A stretch of 64,000 bases of DNA from assembly GCA_965207995.1 (NCBI GenBank), contig OZ242299.1:310001-374000 (forward strand), read 5' to 3'. How positions within the stretch are numbered: position 1 is the stretch's first letter; every line of letters begins with the position of its first letter. Positions 59,230 through 64,000 of the stretch are shown here, piece by piece. The position numbers were made by a program, and so were the translations under genes. Source of the stretch: DAOUKH01 sp965207995. Its GTDB lineage: Bacteria > Chloroflexota > Dehalococcoidia > SHYB01. The notes below the pieces were generated by a model. It ran no database searches, was not told the DNA's origin, and worked only from the letters and a program-made list of their open reading frames with translations.

Positions 59230-60495
59230 CTAGGTCTCCCAGAGGGCCATTTGTTCTTTGACGCGAGCTTTGGCGCTGCGGCGGCGGCGCGGCGCGGCGG
59301 CCGGAACGCCGCCCGTCTGGGCGACGACGGCACGGAAGGCGCCGTCGCTGACGCGGGCCACGATGGCGTCGCCGTCGGAGACCTGCGCCGTCTGGGAGAC
59401 CACCTTGCCGTCCCGCTCGCGCTCGACGAGGGCGTAGCCCCGGTCGAGCGTGTTGGCGGGATGCAGCGATGCGAGTTGCAGGCGGCGGCTGCGAAGGCGC
59501 TCACGCATCAGCGCCGCCTCGCGGGAGGCGGCGGCGAACGCCGCCCGCGACAACTCGTCGAGCCGCTGGCGGCGCGACGCGATATCCGGCGCGCCCCGTT
59601 GTACGGTGAGGGCAAGCTGGGCCACCTCGTCCCGCTTCGAGTCGAGTAGCCGCGTCAGTTCACCGGCAAGCGCGGCGCGGGCATCAGCGAGCCGCTGCTT
59701 AAGGTCGCGGCGGTCGGGAACGCAGAGCTCGGCGGCCGCCGAGGGCGTGGGAGCGCGCAGGTCGGCGGTCAGGTCGGCGATGGTCGTGTCGGTCTCGTGG
59801 CCGATGGCGCTGACCACGGGGACGCGGCTGGCGTGAATCGCCCGCGCCACCGTCTCCTCGTTGAACGCCCAGAGGTCTTCGAGCGACCCGCCGCCACGCG
59901 CCAGGATGACGACGTCGACGCCGTCCAACGCGTTCACCGCGCGCAGCGCGGCGACGACTCCGGGGGCGGCTTCGGCCCCCTGCACCGGCGTATGCGCCAT
60001 CACCAGTTCGACCAGCGGGAAACGCCGCCGGATGACCGTCTCGATGTCGTGCCGCACCGACCCGGTCCGCGACGTCACCGCGGCGACGCGGCGCGGCATG
60101 GCGGGGATGGGCCGCTTGCGGGACGGGTCGAAGAGCCCCTCCTCCTCCAGCTTGGCCTTCAGGCGCAGGAAGGCCATGTGGAGCACGCCGACGCCCTCCG
60201 GCTGGACCTGGTCGGCGTAGATCTGCACCTCGCCGCGCGCCGTGTAGAACGCCACCCGCCCGTGGACGGTCACCGACGCCCCATTTTGGAGGTGCTCCGC
60301 CCCGATGCCGCCGTTGCGGAACATGACGCCGCGCAACTGCGACTCGGCGTCTTTCAGCGAGAAATACGAGTGCCCCGCGCCGGAGCGCGACAAGTTGGAG
60401 ACCTCGCCCGTGACGTAGATGTCGGCGAGGTTCGCGTCGGCGTCGAGGACGTCGCGGAGGTAACGCGACACCTGGGTGACGGTGTAGACGGGCAT
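59230..60495 (-). CDS. xseA: Exodeoxyribonuclease VII large subunit
   Basis: A 421-residue nuclease subunit. The N-terminal OB-fold domain (VTQVSRYLRDVL, DIYVTGEVSNLSR) is followed by the catalytic domain with VTSRTGSVRHDI, ILARGGGSLEDLWAFN, and HETDTTIADLTADLRAPTPS. The C-terminal helices include HPANTLDRGYALV. It acts on single-stranded DNA with XseB. The C-terminus is slightly extended and basic. It starts about 50 bases after the M24 peptidase end on the same strand. Confidence 0.95.
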   Translation of the reverse strand: MPVYTVTQVSRYLRDVLDADANLADIYVTGEVSNLSRSGAGHSYFSLKDAESQLRGVMFRNGGIGAEHLQNGASVTVHGRVAFYTARGEVQIYADQVQPEGVGVLHMAFLRLKAKLEEEGLFDPSRKRPIPAMPRRVAAVTSRTGSVRHDIETVIRRRFPLVELVMAHTPVQGAEAAPGVVAALRAVNALDGVDVVILARGGGSLEDLWAFNEETVARAIHASRVPVVSAIGHETDTTIADLTADLRAPTPSAAAELCVPDRRDLKQRLADARAALAGELTRLLDSKRDEVAQLALTVQRGAPDIASRRQRLDELSRAAFAAASREAALMRERLRSRRLQLASLHPANTLDRGYALVERERDGKVVSQTAQVSDGDAIVARVSDGAFRAVVAQTGGVPAAAPRRRRSAKARVKEQMALWET

Positions 60496-60547
60496 GGCGG
60501 CCCCATCATGGCCCCGGCACCGCCGCGAGGCAAGAGGCCGGCGGCGC

Positions 60548-61636
60548 TCAGACCGCCACGACGTCCATCTTCGGCGCCTTGGTCAGGTCGCGGGCCTTGC
60601 CGTTCTCCAAGACCACGATGTCCTCGATGCGGACCCCGCCCCACTCGGGGAGGTAGATGCCGGGCTCGATGGTGAACACCATCCCGTCCTGAAGCTCGTC
60701 CTTCATGTTGCGCGAAACGCGCGGGTTCTCGTGGATGTTGAGGCCGACGCCGTGGCCGGTGCCGTGGCCGAACTTGTCCCCGTAGCCCGCCTTCTCGATC
60801 ACGTCCCGCGCCAGCTTGTCGGCGTCATGGCCCGACATCCCCGCCTCGACGGCGTTGATCGCCGTCTCCTGCGCCACCAGCACGGTGTCGTAGACGCGCT
60901 TGTAGGTGTCGTCCGGCGTGCCGAGGTAGTGCGTCCGCGTGATGTCGGAGCAGTAGCCCTCGACCTTCGCACCCATGTCGATCACGATCGGTTCGTTGGC
61001 CTTGATCTTGGCGTCGCTGGGCCGGTGATGGGGCCGCGCCCCGTTCAGTCCCGCCCCCACGATGATGTCGAACGACGTGCTCTCCGCCCCCTGCTCCCGC
61101 ATCGATTGCTCAAGCCGCCACGCGATCTCCCGCTCCGTCATTCCCGGCTCCAGCTTCGCCGACACCTCCATCATCGCCCAGTCGGCGATATCCACCGACC
61201 GCGTGAGCACGGCCAGCTCCTCGGCGTCCTTGTAGATGCGCAGCGACTCCGCCAGGTCCAACGTCGGGACCAGCTTGGGACGCAGGGCCGGCTTCAGCTT
61301 GCGCACCGTCGACTTCAGCAGGTCATGGAAGGCGTAGGTCGCGTCGTTGGCCTCGAAGGCCAGCTTCTCGGGCTCCCCGGCCTCGATGAGGGGGTGCAGC
61401 CACGTCTTCATTGCGCCGGTCATCTTCACCAGCTCGAAATCCGGCGATTGAATCCCGGACTGCTCCCAGTAGCGGAAGTCGGTGGCGATGTAGGCCCGCT
61501 CCGGCGAGATGAAGAGGTAGCCCGCCGACCCGGTGAACCCGGAGAGATAGCGGCGGTTCTGGGGATTCGAGATCAGGACCGCATCGACGCCCTCGTCCGC
61601 GAGACGTTCGCGGAGGCGCTCTACGCGTTGGTTCAT
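60548..61636 (-). CDS. Xaa-Pro aminopeptidase/M24 family metallopeptidase
   Basis: A 362-residue M24 peptidase. The N-terminal creatinase-like domain (RLADEGVDAVLISNPQNRRYLSGFTG) precedes the pita-bread domain. Metal ligands are in IDMGAKVEGYCSDITRT, GHGTGHGVGLNIHE, TIEPGIYLPEWGG and the following VRIEDIVV. It removes N-terminal residues before proline, or is a dipeptidase. The ATG at 61636 is the family-consistent start. It lies between aroQ and xseA on the same strand, and aroQ with a peptidase of this kind is a common neighbour pair. Confidence 0.9.
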   Translation of the reverse strand: MNQRVERLRERLADEGVDAVLISNPQNRRYLSGFTGSAGYLFISPERAYIATDFRYWEQSGIQSPDFELVKMTGAMKTWLHPLIEAGEPEKLAFEANDATYAFHDLLKSTVRKLKPALRPKLVPTLDLAESLRIYKDAEELAVLTRSVDIADWAMMEVSAKLEPGMTEREIAWRLEQSMREQGAESTSFDIIVGAGLNGARPHHRPSDAKIKANEPIVIDMGAKVEGYCSDITRTHYLGTPDDTYKRVYDTVLVAQETAINAVEAGMSGHDADKLARDVIEKAGYGDKFGHGTGHGVGLNIHENPRVSRNMKDELQDGMVFTIEPGIYLPEWGGVRIEDIVVLENGKARDLTKAPKMDVVAV

Positions 61637-61722
61637 GCGGGGGCTCCTCGGAGAGTATGGCCGCGCCGGGGAAGGCGGCGGCTCCCATTCTAGACGCAGG
61701 GCCCCGCCCGCTCCACCCCGGA

Positions 61723-62160
61723 CTACTCGTTCGCCAGAGCGGTCAGCAATTCGAGGGCCGCGGTGTAGCCCCGCCAGCCGAACCCGCTGACCACGCCCCG
61801 CGCGATCGGGGAGATCACCGACCGCCGGCGCCACTCGTCGCGGGCGAAGACGTTCGACAGGTGCACCTCCGCGATGGGCTTGCCGGCATCGAGCAGCGCG
61901 TCGTGAATCGCGTAGCTGTAGTGTCCGTAGGCGCCGGGATTGATGACGATCCCATCGGCCCCGCCGGCCTCGGCCTGGACATAGTCGATGATGGCCCCCT
62001 CGGAGTTGCCCTGGAAGAACACGACCTCGACGCCCAGCGCCGCGGCGCGCTCCGCGATCAGGCCGTTCACCTCGTCGAGGGTCTGGCTGCCGTAGAGGGC
62101 CGGGTCGCGCAGGCCGAGCCGGTTCAAGTTGGGACCGTGGATCACGAGGTAGCGGGCCAT
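61723..62160 (-). CDS. aroQ: 3-dehydroquinate dehydratase, type II
   Basis: A 145-residue enzyme of the shikimate pathway. The N-terminal loop IHGPNLNRLGLRDPALYG supplies the catalytic Arg and Tyr. GNSEGAIIDY, INPGAYGHYSYAI and EVHLSNVFARDEWRR are the other conserved segments, with the catalytic His in EVHLSN. The length is typical. Its ATG lies two bases after the stop of the XerC/D gene, so they share a transcript. Confidence 0.95.
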   Translation of the reverse strand: MARYLVIHGPNLNRLGLRDPALYGSQTLDEVNGLIAERAAALGVEVVFFQGNSEGAIIDYVQAEAGGADGIVINPGAYGHYSYAIHDALLDAGKPIAEVHLSNVFARDEWRRRSVISPIARGVVSGFGWRGYTAALELLTALANE

Positions 62161-62161
62161 C

Positions 62162-63160
62162 CTAGCCCTCCTTCGGGTCTGCGCCGGCGCCCGCGCCCTG
62201 CCGGGCCAGCGGGTGGGCCGATTCGTACATCTTGCGCGCCTGCGCCTGGGTGACGTGGGTGTAGATCTGCGTCGTCGCCGGGCTGCTGTGGCCGAGAAGC
62301 TCTTGGACCACGCGCAGGTCGGCGCCGCCGTCGAGCATGTGGGTGGCGAAGCTGTGTCGGAGGGTATGGGTGTGGACGCGCTCCGGGTCGAGCCCGGCGC
62401 GCCGCGCCGTCTCCTTGACGATGCGCTGGATCGAACGCGGCGTCAGACGCCGCCCGTAGCGGTTCAGGAAGACCGCGTCGCTGCGACGGCCGCGGCCTCC
62501 GCCGGCGCCGTTCTCCCGCGCCGCTCTGTCGCCGGTGAAGACGTGGCGCTCCCGCAGGTAGCGCGTCAGCGCCGCGGCGGCGGGCTCGCCGATGTACGCC
62601 ATGCGCTCCTTCGATCCCTTGCCCTCGACGCGAAGCTCGCGCTCGCTGAGGTTCATATCGCCGAGGTCGAGGCCCGCCGCCTCGCTCACGCGGAGGCCGG
62701 CGGCGTAGACCAGCTCCAGGATCGCCCGGTCGCGCAGCCCTTGGACCGTGCTGGTGTCGACGGCGTCGAGCATCCGTGCCGCCTCGGTCTGGGTGAGGAA
62801 GCTGGGCAGCCGCTTCTCCTGCTTGGGCGTGAGGGCCCGCGCCTCGCGCGAGCGCTTGCTCCACAGGGACCGCGACGGCACGACGCCCCGCACCGAAAGG
62901 AAGCGGAAGAAGGCTCGGACCGCGCTCAGGCGCAGGGCGATGCCGCTCTTGGCGAGCCCCGAGTTCGCCAGTTTCGCGATGTAGCGCCGCATGACCGGAC
63001 GGTCGACCGACGCCAGGTCATCGACCCCCTCGACCTCGAGGAAGCCGAGGAACCGGCGGGTATGCGTCGCGTAGGCTTCTTCCGTGCGCGGCGAGAGGCC
63101 CCGCTCCGCGCTCAAATGGCGGATGAATTCCTGGACGCGCGCTTCGAATTCGGGCTGCAT
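62162..63160 (-). CDS. Tyrosine recombinase XerC/XerD-like
   Basis: A 332-residue tyrosine recombinase. The N-terminal SAM-like DNA-binding domain (FIRHLSAERGLSPRTEEAYATHTRRF) precedes the catalytic domain, with Arg in VYAAGLRVSEAA, Lys in VEGKGSKERM, HTLRHSFATHM and LGHSS, and the nucleophile Tyr in TQIYTHV. An insertion of about 20 residues (GDRAARENGAGGG) enlarges the catalytic domain. The single-copy chromosomal context with aroQ suggests the dimer-resolution recombinase rather than an integrase. XerC versus XerD cannot be told. Confidence 0.9.
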   Translation of the reverse strand: MQPEFEARVQEFIRHLSAERGLSPRTEEAYATHTRRFLGFLEVEGVDDLASVDRPVMRRYIAKLANSGLAKSGIALRLSAVRAFFRFLSVRGVVPSRSLWSKRSREARALTPKQEKRLPSFLTQTEAARMLDAVDTSTVQGLRDRAILELVYAAGLRVSEAAGLDLGDMNLSERELRVEGKGSKERMAYIGEPAAAALTRYLRERHVFTGDRAARENGAGGGRGRRSDAVFLNRYGRRLTPRSIQRIVKETARRAGLDPERVHTHTLRHSFATHMLDGGADLRVVQELLGHSSPATTQIYTHVTQAQARKMYESAHPLARQGAGAGADPKEG

Positions 63161-63267
63161 GGCAAAAGGTTCCGAAACTATTCTGAAACCTATTTCATGC
63201 TACCTATCGGCGCGCCTCCGTGTCAAAGGGGGCGCTCTGCCGCAGAAGAGGCGAGAAGGCGCGTACC

Positions 63268-63300
63268 CTCCCTCAGTCCCTCCCAGCGGGAGGGAGATGG
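63268..63300. repeat. Short palindromic repeat, related to the intergenic family
   Basis: TCCCTCCC-AGC-GGGAGGGA (63277-63295) is preceded by CCCTCCCTCAG, echoing the CCCTCTCTCA lead of the other copies. It lies in the 279-base gap between the XerC/D gene and the SDR gene, which otherwise shows a C-run near 63350 and no gene. Confidence 0.55.
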
Positions 63301-63439
63301 GCGTCCAACGGAAACTGCGGGCTGCGTTGACGTTGGCGCACCCCTCCCGACCCCCCCCCCCGGTGCTCAAAGGGTTTCCTTAGAGCCGTCCGCTTGACCC
63401 CGCGCCGCGCCCGCGGGTAGCCTGCCCTCGCTCTCGACC

Positions 63440-64000
63440 ATGTCCACCCTCGATCTGACCGGCAAGACCGCGCTGGTGACCGGCGCGAGCCGCGGCATCG
63501 GCAAGGCCATCGCGATCGCGCTCGGCCGCTCCGGCGCCGCCGTGGGCGTCGTGGCCCGCGCCACCGACGAGCGCCGCTTCAAGTTGCCGGGCACCGTCGA
63601 CGAAACGGCGCGGCTCATCGAAACAGCGGGCGGGCGCGCCGCCGCCATCCCCGGCGACCTCACCTCCGTCGAGGAAGTCGACCGCGTCGTCGACGCCGTC
63701 CTCGACCGCCTCGGCCCCATCGACATCCTCGTCAACAACGCAGCCATCGACTTCCTGACGCCGTTCCTGGAGATCACCCGCAAGCGCTTCGACCTGACGC
63801 TGGGGCTGAACCTGCTCGCGCCGTTCTGGCTCGCCAAGCACCTCGTCCCCGGGATGATCGAGCGGGGCGGCGGCTACGTGCTCAACGTCTCGTCGCAGGC
63901 CGCGCTACGGCACTTCTCGAGCGGGCTCACCTACGGCATGACCAAGGCAGCGATAGAGCGCTTCACCATGGGTTTAGCCGCCGAGCTAGAAGGCAAGGAC
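63440..64000 (+). CDS. Short-chain dehydrogenase/reductase, 3' truncated by window edge
   Basis: A frame open from ATG 63440 to the end of the window (187 codons). The cofactor loop TGASRGIG is at about 14-21, and NNAAI and NVSSQAA follow. The active site YGMTK lies near residue 174, so this is a classical SDR. The NADP or NAD preference and substrate are unknown. The C-terminus lies outside the window. No SD is obvious before the ATG. Confidence 0.85.
   Translation, partial: MSTLDLTGKTALVTGASRGIGKAIAIALGRSGAAVGVVARATDERRFKLPGTVDETARLIETAGGRAAAIPGDLTSVEEVDRVVDAVLDRLGPIDILVNNAAIDFLTPFLEITRKRFDLTLGLNLLAPFWLAKHLVPGMIERGGGYVLNVSSQAALRHFSSGLTYGMTKAAIERFTMGLAAELEGKD

Overview
This is a high-GC bacterial chromosome segment. 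The gene content (2C-methyl-D-erythritol phosphate isoprenoid genes, a Rieske oxygenase, an MmgE/PrpD protein, NIPSNAP and SnoaL-like proteins, paired CitE-like lyases, a UGSC-type selenoprotein and a large SRP RNA with an Alu domain) would fit a Chloroflexota lineage such as the Dehalococcoidia/SAR202 group. That assignment is an inference from gene content, since no phylogenetic marker was compared.

Layout. Positions 1-50 hold the start of an IS110-family transposase running off the left edge, followed by non-coding DNA with the first copy of an intergenic palindromic repeat. 0.5-7.8 kb is core metabolism and translation: a VTT/DedA-like membrane protein, ispD-ispF-cysS (overlapping), mtaB on the opposite strand, gatB, secG and a SAM hydrolase. 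8.2-24.8 kb is accessory: MmgE/PrpD, a small HAD protein, an SRPBCC protein, a four-gene minus-strand operon ending in a UGA-recoded UGSC selenoprotein, a KefB-like antiporter with CBS domains, a membrane-bound XRE-TPR regulator divergent from a VWA lipoprotein, a Rieske oxygenase, a PAS-LuxR regulator, a CDF transporter flanked by a partial duplication of a DUF1801 gene, and an FAD oxidoreductase.

24.83-42.57 kb looks like one integrated mobile element. Its right end lies in the 3' end of a CAU-anticodon tRNA gene, and a 10-bp copy of that tRNA end sits at 24831-24840 beside a hairpin that could be the tRNA's displaced terminator. It carries a serine integrase, an RHH protein, a replication-relaxation protein, a VirD4/HerA-like ATPase, a HTH protein, a Uma2 nuclease and, as cargo, a 2981-residue secreted protein with exact-period 327-bp internal repeats and an 11-base homopolymer at its 5' end.

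42.7-64 kb returns to core functions: pncB, a CDF zinc transporter with a 51-histidine tract, tandem SnoaL-like and CitE-like pairs, midA, the SRP RNA, rsmA-ispE-aspS, tig-clpP-clpX, then minus-strand genes for a formyltransferase-like protein, a PHP phosphoesterase, xseB, xseA, an M24 peptidase, aroQ and a XerC/D recombinase, and finally a truncated SDR gene. Three genes of the DXP isoprenoid pathway (ispD, ispF, ispE) occur in two clusters. Two protein-quality-control modules (tig-clpP-clpX and SRP RNA) and exonuclease VII are also present.
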